64,000 bases of DNA from Formosa sp. Hel3_A1_48 (GCF_001735715.1 NZ_CP017259.1:1919501-1983500), one strand, 5' to 3'; positions 17,248 through 27,231 are shown, counted from the first letter of the stretch. Translations and numbers: made by a program. Notes: generated from the sequence alone by a model not told the origin.

Positions 17248-19572
17248 CTACGATACAATTTCTAATTTCGCAAAGCGCAAAAGTAATTTCTTTACTCCTG
17301 AATTTGAGAACTTAATCTCTGCTTTTAAATCAGCGCCTTTCCCTTCAATCTTCACTACCTCGCCTGTGCCAAAGCGTTGGTGATTCACGATATTGCCTAC
17401 GGTAAGCTTACTGTCGAATAAATTTGTATTGGGGTTGGTCTTTGATAGTTTTGTTAAATTTTTAGGGGTAAGTCTTGCGGGTTGCTCAGCTTTTTTCTTT
17501 GGTTTAGGCTTTGTAAACGAAGGTTTTTTATAGCGAACTTTTGACTGAGGGACATCACCAAATATATCGGCACTAAGCATGGGGTTAAATCGTCGTTCTT
17601 CTTTTGGGGTTGTGATTTCTAAATAATCATCGTCAATTTCTTCGATGAAACGACTTGGTTCAGCATCAATAAGTTTACCCCATCTGTAACGGGATAAAGC
17701 ATAAGTTAAATACACTTGTTTTTCTGCACGAGTTACGGCAACATAAAATAAGCGGCGTTCTTCTTCAAGTTCACTTCTAGTATTCATACTCATGGCACTT
17801 GGAAATAAGTCTTCCTCGAGGCCAACAATGTAAACATAAGGAAACTCTAAACCTTTGGCCAGATGAATCGTCATTAGTGCAACTTTTTCTTCGTCCCCTT
17901 TTTGCTCATTGTCCAAATCGGTTGCAAGTGCCACATCCTCTAAAAATTCAGCTAAATCAGCAGTTGAGTCTGCAAGTTCGCGCTGGCCTTCTACGAAATC
18001 TTTTATTCCGTTTAGGAGTTCTTCAACATTTTCCATTCTTGTGACGCCTTCTGGAGTTCCATCTTTTTTAAATTCTCTAATTAAACCACTTACTCTACAA
18101 ACATGTTCGGTGAGTTCAAAAGCATTAGCACCATGATTCATAACTTGAAAACTTTCAATCATGGTACAAAAATTTGACAATTTTGTTTTAATCCCAGAAT
18201 TCAAATTAATATGAGAAGTTTGAATGTGTTTGAGTAGTTCAAATATTGTTGTATTGGCTGCATTTGCAGCAACAATAAGCCGGTCTACTGTTGTTTGACC
18301 AATTCCACGTCCAGGAAAATTAATGATACGCTTTAAAGCTTCTTCGTCAGCAGGATTAATAATTAACCTTAAATAGGCCAAAACATCTTTAATTTCTTTT
18401 CGCTGATAGAACGACAAACCTCCATAGATTCGGTAGGGTAGACCTCTTTTCCTCAAAGCATCTTCAATTGCTCTTGATTGTGCATTTGTTCTGTAGAGAA
18501 CAGCGAAATCAGCATTCTTAGCTTGGTTATTCATTTGGTTTTCGAAAATAGAGCTGGCCACATATCGCCCTTCGTCACCATCTGTCAAAGAGCGGTTTAC
18601 TACAATTTTATTCCCTTCACTATTAGCGGTCCAAACTACCTTATCTAATTTGGTTTGATTTTTATCAATAATAGAATTAGCTGCATTGACAATGTTTTTT
18701 GTAGATCGATAATTTTGTTCTAATCGATAAATTTTGACGTTGTCATAATCTTTTTGGAAGTTCAGAATATTATTGATGTTGGCCCCACGAAACGCATAAA
18801 TACTTTGCGCATCATCTCCAACAACACATATGTTTTGAAAACGATCAGACAGTGCGCGAACAATAAGATATTGAGAATGATTAGTATCTTGGTACTCATC
18901 CACAAGGATATAGCGGAATCGATTTTGATATTTTGCTAACACATCTGGAAATCGTGTAAGTAATTCATTAGTCTTAAGTAATAAATCATCAAAATCCATT
19001 GCGCCTGCCTTAAAACAACGGTCTACATATTCTTTGTATATAGCACCCAATTGCGGGCGCTTTGCCATGGTGTCTGCTTCTATCAGTTCAGGATTCTGGA
19101 AATAGGCACGAACAGTAATTAAACTGTTTTTGTATGAAGAAATACGCGAATGAATTTGCTTGTATTTATATACATCCTTATCTAAGTTTAGTTCTTTTAT
19201 AATCCCAGATATGAGCCGTTGAGAATCCTGTGTATCGTATATAGTGAAGTTTGATGGATATCCTAATTTATCAGCCTCAAAACGTAAAATTTTAGCAAAC
19301 ACGGAATGAAAAGTTCCCATCCATAAATTTTTAGCCTCGCTATCTCCTACAATGGACGCAATTCTTGATTTCATCTCCCTTGCAGCTTTGTTTGTGAAGG
19401 TGAGTGCCAAGATATTAAACGGATCTACTCCTTTACTCATCAAATAGGCAATTCGAAACGTCAACACCCTGGTTTTTCCAGAGCCCGCACCCGCAATTAC
19501 AATCATGGGGCCATCCATCTGTAATGTTGGTGCTAATTGCGCGTCGTTTAGCTGTTCTAAATAGGCTTTCAA
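17248..19572 (-). CDS. UvrD/PcrA-type superfamily 1A DNA helicase
   Basis: ATP-dependent 3'-5' helicase for excision and mismatch repair, 774 residues. Walker A GAGSGKTR is at 28-35, motif II is LVDEYQDTNHSQ, and VVGDDAQSIYAFRGA, YRLEQNYRSTKNI, LMTIHLAKGLEFPYVYIVG and YVAVTRAEKQ follow in order. The C-terminal ~50 residues (NIVNHQRFGTGEVVKIEGKG) form the Tudor-like RNA-polymerase-binding module of PcrA/UvrD. The start is TTG at 19572: no in-frame ATG precedes it, and the next residues (KAYLEQLNDAQ) match the family N-terminus. Confidence 0.96.
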   Translation of the reverse strand: MKAYLEQLNDAQLAPTLQMDGPMIVIAGAGSGKTRVLTFRIAYLMSKGVDPFNILALTFTNKAAREMKSRIASIVGDSEAKNLWMGTFHSVFAKILRFEADKLGYPSNFTIYDTQDSQRLISGIIKELNLDKDVYKYKQIHSRISSYKNSLITVRAYFQNPELIEADTMAKRPQLGAIYKEYVDRCFKAGAMDFDDLLLKTNELLTRFPDVLAKYQNRFRYILVDEYQDTNHSQYLIVRALSDRFQNICVVGDDAQSIYAFRGANINNILNFQKDYDNVKIYRLEQNYRSTKNIVNAANSIIDKNQTKLDKVVWTANSEGNKIVVNRSLTDGDEGRYVASSIFENQMNNQAKNADFAVLYRTNAQSRAIEDALRKRGLPYRIYGGLSFYQRKEIKDVLAYLRLIINPADEEALKRIINFPGRGIGQTTVDRLIVAANAANTTIFELLKHIQTSHINLNSGIKTKLSNFCTMIESFQVMNHGANAFELTEHVCRVSGLIREFKKDGTPEGVTRMENVEELLNGIKDFVEGQRELADSTADLAEFLEDVALATDLDNEQKGDEEKVALMTIHLAKGLEFPYVYIVGLEEDLFPSAMSMNTRSELEEERRLFYVAVTRAEKQVYLTYALSRYRWGKLIDAEPSRFIEEIDDDYLEITTPKEERRFNPMLSADIFGDVPQSKVRYKKPSFTKPKPKKKAEQPARLTPKNLTKLSKTNPNTNLFDSKLTVGNIVNHQRFGTGEVVKIEGKGADLKAEIKFSNSGVKKLLLRFAKLEIVS

Positions 19573-19781
19573 ATAAAAAAAAATTAGAACCGTGAAATTA
19601 AGTAATGTATTCCTTTTTTAGCTTGGCTTTAACGAATAATTATAAACAATTCACATCATTTTTATGTATTGTTCTTTGGTTATTTTGCAAATTTTATAAG
19701 CGGTCAATTTTTATCCATTAATTATTTTGATTGTGTTTGTTATGAAATTATTAAATTAGTGCCACAAAATTATTGTTTAAA

Positions 19782-20303
19782 ATGACTGAAAATTTCTTAG
19801 GCTTAATGTTGTATTGTATCCCGGCATTGCTTACTGGCGCCATAGCTTTTTTGTTTTTCAAAGAGCATGTTACTAATGAAAATAACAGGCGTAACTTTAT
19901 GCTTCACAAAACGTATCATAAAGAAATCTTACCTACACGCTTACAAGCATTTGAGCGTTTGACCTTATTTCTGGAACGCATAAGTGCTCATAATTTACTT
20001 TTGCGTGTTCCGCCAATTGCACCACAGCCCGATGCCTACAAAGACTTGTTGATCAAAACAATTGAGCAGGAGTATGAACATAATTTAGCACAACAAATTT
20101 ATGTTTCTGAGTCTTGTTGGCAAATTATTTCAGCAGCAAAAAACAATAGTATTAAGTTGATTAGATCATTTGAAATCACTGAGGAAACACCTACTGCAAA
20201 CGACATGAGCGCAGCTCTATTTGAAACTCTAACACAATCAAAACTTTCACCCCAAATGGCTTTAAACGTACTCAAGGAAGAAGTAGGACTCTTACTAAAC
20301 TAA
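19782..20303 (+). CDS. Conserved hypothetical single-pass membrane protein
   Basis: A 173-residue protein with one N-terminal membrane helix (LGLMLYCIPALLTGAIAFLFF) and a soluble, mainly helical remainder of ~145 residues. The segment HKEILPTRLQAFERLTLFLE looks like the start of a helical domain found in unnamed flavobacterial proteins beside recG. I believe databases list it as a DUF (DUF7935), but this is from memory. The ATG at 19782 is preferred over a TTG at 19773. It is followed 7 bases later by recG, so it is probably in the same transcript. The function is unknown. Confidence 0.75.
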   Translation: MTENFLGLMLYCIPALLTGAIAFLFFKEHVTNENNRRNFMLHKTYHKEILPTRLQAFERLTLFLERISAHNLLLRVPPIAPQPDAYKDLLIKTIEQEYEHNLAQQIYVSESCWQIISAAKNNSIKLIRSFEITEETPTANDMSAALFETLTQSKLSPQMALNVLKEEVGLLLN

Positions 20304-20310
20304 GCACAAC

Positions 20311-22416
20311 ATGGTTCAGGATGTTTTGCAAACACCAATTGATTATCTTAAAGGGGTAGGACCTAACAGAGCTTCTTTGTTGCGTTCAGAATTGGGCATT
20401 CATACGTTTCAAGATTTAATCCATTTGTTTCCCAACCGCTACATCGATCGTACTCAATTTTATAAATTAAATGCACTAGAACAAAATAATGCCGAAGTGC
20501 AAGTCATAGGGCAAATTACAGAAATTAGAGAAGTAGGACAGCAAAGGGGTAAGCGGCTTGTAGCAACCTTTAGAGACAGTACTGGGAAGATTGATTTAGT
20601 TTGGTTTCGAGGTCAAAAATGGATTAAAGAGCGTTTAAAACTGCACACAGATTATGTCGTTTTTGGAAAAACAAATCTATTTAATGGCGTTTTTAATATG
20701 CCGCATCCGGACATGGAACTCAAAACAGATTTTGATAAAAGTTTAAGCTCTGCTATTCAACCTATTTATCCATCAACAGAAAAATTATCCAATCGAGGGA
20801 TTTCTAATCGATCGCTTTCAAAATTAGTTGAACATTTGTTCCAACATGTTGGCAATTCATTCGATGAATCGCTGTCTGACGAAATATTAATGCACAATGG
20901 ATTAATTTCAAAAAAAGACGCTCTAACCAACATCCATTTTCCTAAAAATCAAAAGTTGCTCGCTAGTGCTCAATTTCGATTGAAATTTGAAGAACTCTTC
21001 TTCATTCAACTGCAATTGGTATATAAAAATTTAATTCATAAATCAAAAATTAAGGGGTTCCTTTTTGAAACAGTGGGGACTCATTTTAATGAGTTTTATA
21101 ATAACCATTTGCCCTTCACTTTGACAGCCGCTCAAAAGCGTGTTGTAAAAGAAATCCGGGGCGATATGGGCAGCAACGCACAGATGAATCGATTGTTGCA
21201 AGGGGATGTCGGCTCAGGAAAAACTATTGTAGCTTTTTTATCCATGCTTATTGCCATTGATAACAATTTTCAAGCCACCCTTATGGCCCCTACCGAAATA
21301 CTAGCAATTCAACATTATAACAGCTTGAAGCCCATGTGCGCTGCTTTAGGAATCAACATAGCATTGCTTACAGGCTCATCAAAAACTGCTTCTAGAAAAG
21401 AAATACACTCCGGTTTGGAGGGCGGAAACTTAAATATTTTGGTGGGAACTCATGCCATTTTGGAGGACAAAGTAAAATTTAAAAATTTAGGATTAGCCAT
21501 CATTGACGAGCAACATCGATTTGGGGTAGCTCAACGCAGTAAATTATGGCACAAAAACACATCGCCTCCTCACGTATTAGTGATGACAGCTACTCCAATT
21601 CCAAGAACATTAGCGATGTCGGTTTATGGGGATTTAGACATTTCTGTAATCGATGAGCTACCCCCGGGAAGAAAACGCATTAAAACGGTTCATCGTTATG
21701 ACAGCAACCGCTTAAAAGTATTTGGGTTTATTCGAGAGGAAATAAAAAAAGGCCGTCAAGTTTATATTGTATACCCACTCATTAATGAAAGTCAAAAATT
21801 AGATTTCAAAGATTTAATGGATGGCTATGAAAGCATCGCACGAGAGTTTCCTATGCCAAATTATCAAATTTCCATTGTCCATGGCCAAATGAAAGCTACA
21901 GACAAAGACTTTGAAATGCAACGCTTTTTGAAAGGTGAAACGCAAATTATGGTAGCGACAACAGTGATAGAAGTGGGCGTAAATGTCCCAAATGCATCTG
22001 TAATGATTATTGAAAGTGCCGAGCGGTTTGGATTGTCTCAATTGCATCAATTACGAGGACGTGTAGGGAGAGGAGCTGAGCAAAGCTATTGCATTTTAAT
22101 GACGAGCCACAAACTTGGAAATGACAGCAAAACGCGAATGGAAACGATGGTGCGCTCCTCTGATGGTTTTGAAATTGCTGAAGTAGATTTAAAACTTAGA
22201 GGACCTGGAGATATCATGGGAACGCAACAAAGTGGTGTTCTGCGTTTAAAAATAGCTAGCATAGTTCAAGATAAAGCGCTCTTATCTTTAGCTCGAACAT
22301 GGGCTAAAAAAGTACTTAAAGAAGACCCAAAACTAAGTTCACCAAAACATTTGCCCATAAATAAAACATATACTCAAATGGGTAAGTATAAAAACATGTG
22401 GAATTACATCAGTTAG
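20311..22416 (+). CDS. recG: ATP-dependent DNA helicase RecG
   Basis: Branch-migration helicase that remodels stalled replication forks and Holliday junctions. It has 701 residues. The N-terminal wedge/OB domain (about 1-250) includes GVGPNRASLLRSELGI, VIGQITEIREVG and VWFRGQKWIKERL. The motor has Walker A LLQGDVGSGKTIVAF near 295-309, motif II AIIDEQHRFGVAQR near 398 and MTATPIPRTLAM. The C-terminal helicase lobe has HGQMKATDKDFEMQRF, TTVIEVGVNVPNA and QLRGRVGRG. The end overlaps the convergent acpH gene by 4 bases. Confidence 0.98.
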   Translation: MVQDVLQTPIDYLKGVGPNRASLLRSELGIHTFQDLIHLFPNRYIDRTQFYKLNALEQNNAEVQVIGQITEIREVGQQRGKRLVATFRDSTGKIDLVWFRGQKWIKERLKLHTDYVVFGKTNLFNGVFNMPHPDMELKTDFDKSLSSAIQPIYPSTEKLSNRGISNRSLSKLVEHLFQHVGNSFDESLSDEILMHNGLISKKDALTNIHFPKNQKLLASAQFRLKFEELFFIQLQLVYKNLIHKSKIKGFLFETVGTHFNEFYNNHLPFTLTAAQKRVVKEIRGDMGSNAQMNRLLQGDVGSGKTIVAFLSMLIAIDNNFQATLMAPTEILAIQHYNSLKPMCAALGINIALLTGSSKTASRKEIHSGLEGGNLNILVGTHAILEDKVKFKNLGLAIIDEQHRFGVAQRSKLWHKNTSPPHVLVMTATPIPRTLAMSVYGDLDISVIDELPPGRKRIKTVHRYDSNRLKVFGFIREEIKKGRQVYIVYPLINESQKLDFKDLMDGYESIAREFPMPNYQISIVHGQMKATDKDFEMQRFLKGETQIMVATTVIEVGVNVPNASVMIIESAERFGLSQLHQLRGRVGRGAEQSYCILMTSHKLGNDSKTRMETMVRSSDGFEIAEVDLKLRGPGDIMGTQQSGVLRLKIASIVQDKALLSLARTWAKKVLKEDPKLSSPKHLPINKTYTQMGKYKNMWNYIS

Positions 22417-22997
22417 TATGGGTTGAGAAAAGCAGCACTCATTTGATTTATATCCTCAAAAACAATCTTGAAATCACGCTCAAAATCTGAATAATACTGC
22501 TCCAACTCAAAACTAGCTCGATCCATTCTTGACCGCCCTTGAGTTCTTGTATTCATCCCTGATAAAACACTAGATATCCCTTCAATGGAAGCGTAACTCA
22601 ATAGCCAATTTCCTTTGGTCATATGGGGGAGTATATATTGCGCTTTTTCAGGCATAATATTAATATTCTTATTTAAAATAGTATAGCAGTGTTGCGCATA
22701 GTCTGCTAACGAAATCGAGGTATAAGTAGACCAGTTTTTAGCCAAAAAATGATCAAAAAAAATATCAACAATCACTCCAGAATAATGACTATAATTTTTA
22801 TGTAATCTTTTTGTGCTAGTTCTAAAATTGGGGTGTGCATCCGTGTGGGTATCAATTTGGCGGTGTAAAAGAATTCCTTGTTGTATTTTAGATGTGTAAT
22901 CCTTGTATTTTGACCCTATAACGCTATCTGCAATAAAATTACCGATTAAAACGTCTTCATTATTGCCAGAAAGATAGAGATGTGCAAGGTAGTTCAT
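22413..22997 (-). CDS. acpH: Acyl carrier protein phosphodiesterase
   Basis: HD-domain-like phosphodiesterase that removes the phosphopantetheine arm from holo-ACP. It has 194 residues, the usual length of AcpH/YajB proteins. Diagnostic segments are MNYLAHLYLS, IGNFIADSV, GILLHRQIDTHTDAHPNF and IVDIFFDHFLAKNW, which supply the His/Asp metal ligands. It is encoded convergently to recG with a 4-base overlap of the 3' ends, and divergently from glmM. Confidence 0.9.
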   Translation of the reverse strand: MNYLAHLYLSGNNEDVLIGNFIADSVIGSKYKDYTSKIQQGILLHRQIDTHTDAHPNFRTSTKRLHKNYSHYSGVIVDIFFDHFLAKNWSTYTSISLADYAQHCYTILNKNINIMPEKAQYILPHMTKGNWLLSYASIEGISSVLSGMNTRTQGRSRMDRASFELEQYYSDFERDFKIVFEDINQMSAAFLNPY

Positions 22998-23043
22998 GGG
23001 TCAAAATTATGAATACTATCTTACAAAACTAGAATTGAAATCT

Positions 23044-23051
23044 TATATTTG
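23044..23051 (+). promoter_or_regulatory. -7 box of the glmM promoter
   Basis: TATATTTG, an exact TAnnTTTG match, 15 bases before the glmM ATG. A convincing -33 TTG is not visible at the usual spacing. Confidence 0.5.
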
Positions 23052-23066
23052 TAAAAACTTTTTAAA

Positions 23067-24449
23067 ATGACTTTAATCAAATCAATTTCTGGAATTCGTG
23101 GTACAATTGGAGGTGCTGTTTCCGATAATTTAACGCCTATAGATGCGGTTAAATTTGCTGCGGCCTATGGCATGTGGGTTAAGGAGCAACGCAAAAAAAC
23201 CAATTATAGAGTGGTTATTGGAAGAGATGCTCGAATTTCTGGTGAAATGATTCAAAATTTAGTAATGAACACCTTAATTGGGATGGGAATAGATGTGATT
23301 AATTTAGGTCTATCGACAACACCAACTGTAGAAGTAGCCGTGCCTATGGAGCATGCCGATGGGGGGATTATCCTAACTGCAAGTCACAATCCAAAACAAT
23401 GGAATGCTTTAAAGTTGTTGGATGCAAATGGAGAGTTTTTGAATGCAGCGCATAGCCAACGGGTATTGGATTTAGCAGAACGTGCGGATGTAGACTTTGC
23501 AGAAGTTGATGATCTAGGGAAAATTACAGTTAATAATGCCTATTTTGATTTACACATAGATGAAGTGTTAGCACTTGATTATGTCGATGTTGAAGCCATA
23601 AAATCATGTAAATTTAAAGTCGTTGTAGACGGTGTCAATTCGACGGGTGGTATTGTTGTTCCGCTATTGCTTGAACGATTGGGCGTAGAACCCATTAAAT
23701 TGCATTGCACCCCCGATGGACATTTTCCGCACAATCCTGAGCCGCTAAAAGCCCATTTGACCGATTTATCAGATAAAGTAGTACAAACCGCTGCTGATTT
23801 TGGTATTGCTGTAGATCCCGATGTAGACCGTTTGGCATTTATGGATGAACAAGGGACATTGTTTGGCGAAGAATACACCTTAGTTGCTTGTGCTGATTTT
23901 GTTTTGAGTCAGAACAAAGGGAATACCGTAAGTAATTTGAGTTCCACACGAGCGCTAAGAGACGTTACACAAAAACATGGTGGTGCGTATACTGCCAGCG
24001 CAGTAGGTGAGGTAAATGTGGTAAATGCCATGAAAGCAAATAAAGCCGTTATTGGTGGTGAAGGCAACGGTGGAATAATTTTACCAGAGGCCCACTTTGG
24101 ACGTGATGCTTTAGTAGGCATTGCTTTATTTTTAAGTTTATTGGCCGAAAAACAAATTTCTGTAAGTGCACTCAAAAAGACATATCCTTTGTATTATATG
24201 AGTAAGAAGAAAATAGATTTAGACCCCAATATAGATGTTGATGGGCTCTTAGAAGCCATGGAAAACAAATATGCAAACGAAACTTTAACCACTGTCGATG
24301 GGGTGAAAATTGACTTTGCAGACTCATGGGTACACCTTCGTAAAAGCAATACAGAACCCATTATTAGAATCTATACTGAAGCCCCTTCACAACAACAAGC
24401 CGATAAACTGGCAGATCGTTTTATAGTTGAACTTAAGACTCTTTCATAA
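23067..24449 (+). CDS. glmM: Phosphoglucosamine mutase GlmM
   Basis: Converts glucosamine-6-P to glucosamine-1-P for UDP-GlcNAc, hence peptidoglycan and lipid A. It is a 460-residue alpha-D-phosphohexomutase. The phosphoserine loop ILTASHNPKQWNAL places the catalytic Ser at 106. The Mg-binding loop is AVDPDVDRLAFMDEQG, the sugar-binding loop GEGNGGIILPE, and the phosphate-binding tail WVHLRKSNTEPIIRIYTEA. Bacteroidota phosphoglucosamine/phosphomannomutases of this subfamily are hard to separate by eye; GlmM is the likelier reading because it is the essential activity. Confidence 0.9.
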   Translation: MTLIKSISGIRGTIGGAVSDNLTPIDAVKFAAAYGMWVKEQRKKTNYRVVIGRDARISGEMIQNLVMNTLIGMGIDVINLGLSTTPTVEVAVPMEHADGGIILTASHNPKQWNALKLLDANGEFLNAAHSQRVLDLAERADVDFAEVDDLGKITVNNAYFDLHIDEVLALDYVDVEAIKSCKFKVVVDGVNSTGGIVVPLLLERLGVEPIKLHCTPDGHFPHNPEPLKAHLTDLSDKVVQTAADFGIAVDPDVDRLAFMDEQGTLFGEEYTLVACADFVLSQNKGNTVSNLSSTRALRDVTQKHGGAYTASAVGEVNVVNAMKANKAVIGGEGNGGIILPEAHFGRDALVGIALFLSLLAEKQISVSALKKTYPLYYMSKKKIDLDPNIDVDGLLEAMENKYANETLTTVDGVKIDFADSWVHLRKSNTEPIIRIYTEAPSQQQADKLADRFIVELKTLS

Positions 24450-24471
24450 TATAGTGCTGTATAGACATTAG

Positions 24472-25343
24472 CTATAGCTTTCGGTGTTTCCAGCGTTTGT
24501 GTGTCCATAAATAGTATTGTGGCTCTTCATGAATTTGCTGTTCGACAAGTTTTAAAAACTGATCTGTAATCTCGTAATCCTTAAAATCATTGGGGTGTTC
24601 TGCCAAGGTTTGGAATGTGGTTTCATAAAACCCTCTTTTTATGCGCTTTACAGAGAAGAAAATGACAGGCATATCCAACTTTTTGGCAAGCATTTCTGCA
24701 CCGGTATGAATTGGAACCTCAATTCCCATAAATGTATTCCAGTGGTAGGCTTTTCCTTTTTTTGGCGTTTGATCGGAGACAAAACCATTCATCGTTAAAA
24801 CCCCCTTTTTTTGTTTTCAATAAGGGTAGGGATGGTTTCTTTTGTGGTTACCAAATAACTGTTATAACGTGCTCTTATACCTCGAACAAGCTTATCAAAA
24901 TATCTATTGTTGAGACGTTTGTAAACCGCATAACCACGAAATTTCACATAAGTTTGTATGATAAAAATCCATTCCCAGCTGCCATAATGTGCACACATTA
25001 AGACAATGCTTTTATTTTGCTTTTCAAATTCTTTAATAAGCTCAATATTGGTGAATTTAAAACGTGCTTTCATGTCTTCAACACTAATGCTCATCGATTT
25101 TATAGCTTCTAAAATCATATCACACAGGTGGTGGTAAAATCGTTTTGTAATAAGTTGGCGTTCAGCTTCTGACTTTTCAGGAAAAACAAGTTTCAAATTT
25201 TCTTGTACAGTTTGTTTTCGATAACCAACAATGTGGTAAAGCACAACATACAAAACATCAGAAACAGCATACAACAAACGAAATGGCAAGATGGAAACAA
25301 ACCAAAGTAAAGGATAGATAAGCACGAAGGCTAATAATTGCAT
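24472..25343 (-). pseudogene. Lipid A biosynthesis-type acyltransferase, frameshifted
   Basis: A LpxL/HtrB-family lysophospholipid/lipid A acyltransferase split into two frames. The first part (25343-24795, 182 codons) has an N-terminal membrane helix and the catalytic HxxxxE region CAHYGSWEW. It ends in NKKRGF-stop at TTTTAA. The second part (24792-24472) continues as MNGFVSDQTPKKGKAYHW and ends WTHKRWKHRK. One extra base in the A7G5 run at 24800-24811 (minus strand) would give NKKRGVLTMNGFVSDQ and a continuous 290-residue protein of normal family length. It may be a real frameshift, an assembly error in the homopolymer, or a gene rescued by slippage. It has a TATCTTTG box at 25374-25367 and lies divergent to the rhomboid gene. 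Confidence 0.88.
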
Positions 25344-25366
25344 AAATTAAGCTTAAATTTACATTG

Positions 25367-25374
25367 CAAAGATA
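25367..25374 (-). promoter_or_regulatory. -7 box of the acyltransferase gene
   Basis: Minus-strand TATCTTTG (exact TAnnTTTG) about 23 bases before the acyltransferase ATG, in the short divergent gap to the rhomboid gene. The plus strand of the gap carries TAACTTTA, one mismatch from consensus, for the rhomboid gene. Confidence 0.5.
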
Positions 25375-25406
25375 ATTTATTTTAAGTGATTTAATAACTT
25401 TAGTTC

Positions 25407-26048
25407 ATGAACATACACACCTTAGTCATTATTGCAGCAAATCTTTTTATTTCGTTACGCGGATTTCGAGACTACTCATTTTTTGAACAGTACAAATTTA
25501 ATGTTGGTGCTTTACGAAATGGAGAAAATAAACGATGGATTAGTTCCGGTTTTTTACATGTTGATTGGCAACATTTCATATTTAATATGTTTACGCTTTA
25601 TATTTTTGCATCCATAGTCATTAATCAATTAGGGGTGTTTAATTTCTATTTGGTTTATATAGTAAGTTTACTCTCTGGTAATCTTTTTTCATTTTATTTT
25701 CACAAAAATGAATCTCGATACAGTGCGGTAGGTGCTAGTGGAGCTGTTACGGGTATACTATATGCTGCTATATTGCTTAATCCCGGGATGAGCTTATATC
25801 TTTATTTTATACCCATACCAATTCCTTCGTATATAGTTGGAGTGGGGTATTTGCTGTTTTCGATTTACGGCATGAAAACACGTTTGGGAAACATTGGACA
25901 TGATGCACACTTTGGTGGAGCCGTTGGAGGCTTTTGCCTGACACTTATTGTTGCACCTTGGGTACTTGAAAATCAACTTTGGGTTGTATTATTGCTGGCA
26001 GCACCCATAGGATTACTGATGTTTCTAAAAAAGAATAACAAACTTTAG
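25407..26048 (+). CDS. Rhomboid-family intramembrane serine protease
   Basis: Six-helix membrane protease, 213 residues. The oxyanion-side motif HVDWQHFIFNMFTLY is in helix 2. The catalytic Ser111 is in AVGASGAVTGILYA and the catalytic His168 in HDAHFGGAVGGF, so the catalytic dyad is complete. The short soluble N-terminus and the single rhomboid core match the small bacterial type. Substrates are unknown. Its stop overlaps the end of the convergent TlpA-like gene by 4 bases. Confidence 0.95.
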   Translation: MNIHTLVIIAANLFISLRGFRDYSFFEQYKFNVGALRNGENKRWISSGFLHVDWQHFIFNMFTLYIFASIVINQLGVFNFYLVYIVSLLSGNLFSFYFHKNESRYSAVGASGAVTGILYAAILLNPGMSLYLYFIPIPIPSYIVGVGYLLFSIYGMKTRLGNIGHDAHFGGAVGGFCLTLIVAPWVLENQLWVVLLLAAPIGLLMFLKKNNKL

Positions 26049-27187
26049 TCGAGTAGCTCAGCTATTTTTGCTTCTAATCCTCGACCTCTTAATCTTTCAG
26101 CTAATATGATTCCTTTATCGTCTATGATAAAGGTAGCCGGAATAGATGAAACATTATAAAGCTTTGCTACTGGGTCATTCCAAAACTTCAAATTAGAAAC
26201 ATTATACCAAGTCAGTTTATCTTTAGCGATCGCATCAATCCAGCGCTGCTTTTGATTTTGGCGGTCTAATGAAACACTGATAATTTCTAATCCTTTGTCG
26301 TGGTATTGTTCATACAAACGTACATAGGTTGGGTTTTCTATGCGGCAGGGTTTACACCAAGAAGCCCAAAAATCAATAATGGTAACTTTCCCCTTAATAG
26401 CACTCATGGTGATGGCTTTACCATCTGGGTTTGGCGCAGTAAAATCTGGAGCTTTCTCTCCTACAACTATACTATTAGCTGCACTCGCAATATCAATTCT
26501 TTGCTGAATTTTCTGTGCGATTATTTTATTATAATTTTTGCTTAATAGATCATTGTTCATCAAAGCTAAAATTTCTTTAGTTTTAGAAACATCAAATGTC
26601 TGTTGAGCAGTAATACCTTCTAACAACATTAGCGAGAAGTCAGAATTAGGAAATTCCAATAGAAAATTAAAACCAAAGTTTTTCAATTCTTCTCTTAAGC
26701 TATTGTTACGCTCTTGAATACGCTCAATTTCCTCGGGCTTTTCTCTAACCGAAGCGTATTCCTTTCGTAGAGCGCTCAATTCATCAATTAGTACAGCGTA
26801 ACCAGATTTGTATGCATTAAAAATGTCGTTGTTATCCCCACCATCTACAGTAGATTTTTGAATACTATCCTTATAAGCAACAACATTAATTTCTGCTGAT
26901 TCCAATACAAAAAACACTTGTCCGCGAACTCCATCTATAGCAAGTGAGCGCATTTCGGGAGTAAGAACCTCTCCTTTAAATAAAAATCGTCCACCCATGG
27001 CAATAGCAGTATCAACAGCTGTTGCTGACCTGCCATTATCGTTGCGCATTATGTAAGCACGAACCCCGTCTAATACGCCATCTGCTTCAACATTTACAGA
27101 GTAGGTTTGCTCTAGTTTATCTGTAGATTTACAGCCTAAAAAGAGTGCGAAAAAGCAAAACAATAAGAATTTATACATAATTTTCAT
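26045..27187 (-). CDS. TlpA-like thiol-disulfide oxidoreductase with DUF4369-type N-terminus (lipoprotein)
   Basis: A 380-residue envelope protein. The N-terminus is a lipoprotein signal with lipobox FLGC (LLFCFFALFLGC, residues ~8-19). Residues ~25-240 form a DUF4369-type domain usual in Bacteroidota TlpA/AhpC-like proteins. The C-terminal thioredoxin fold (about 245-380) has VGEKAPDFTAPNPDG, IDFWASWCKPCRIENPTYV with an intact CxxC, and the cis-Pro motif VSSIPATFIIDDKG. It probably acts as a periplasm-facing reductase, for example in cytochrome c maturation or disulfide repair. The start could also be the ATG at codon 4. Confidence 0.9.
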   Translation of the reverse strand: MKIMYKFLLFCFFALFLGCKSTDKLEQTYSVNVEADGVLDGVRAYIMRNDNGRSATAVDTAIAMGGRFLFKGEVLTPEMRSLAIDGVRGQVFFVLESAEINVVAYKDSIQKSTVDGGDNNDIFNAYKSGYAVLIDELSALRKEYASVREKPEEIERIQERNNSLREELKNFGFNFLLEFPNSDFSLMLLEGITAQQTFDVSKTKEILALMNNDLLSKNYNKIIAQKIQQRIDIASAANSIVVGEKAPDFTAPNPDGKAITMSAIKGKVTIIDFWASWCKPCRIENPTYVRLYEQYHDKGLEIISVSLDRQNQKQRWIDAIAKDKLTWYNVSNLKFWNDPVAKLYNVSSIPATFIIDDKGIILAERLRGRGLEAKIAELLD

Positions 27188-27231
27188 AGGATAAGATTTT
27201 CTGCAAAAATAAATTAAATTTTAATACACCC

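Noticed and set aside
19573-19583. A9 run (T9 on the minus strand) beside the UvrD-type start as a frameshift
   Set aside because: The run is upstream of the coding frame; the protein itself is intact from the TTG start.
24472-24792. Independent 106-codon gene
   Set aside because: It is the C-terminal part of the acyltransferase family; the two frames join with one base added, so it is listed as one broken gene.
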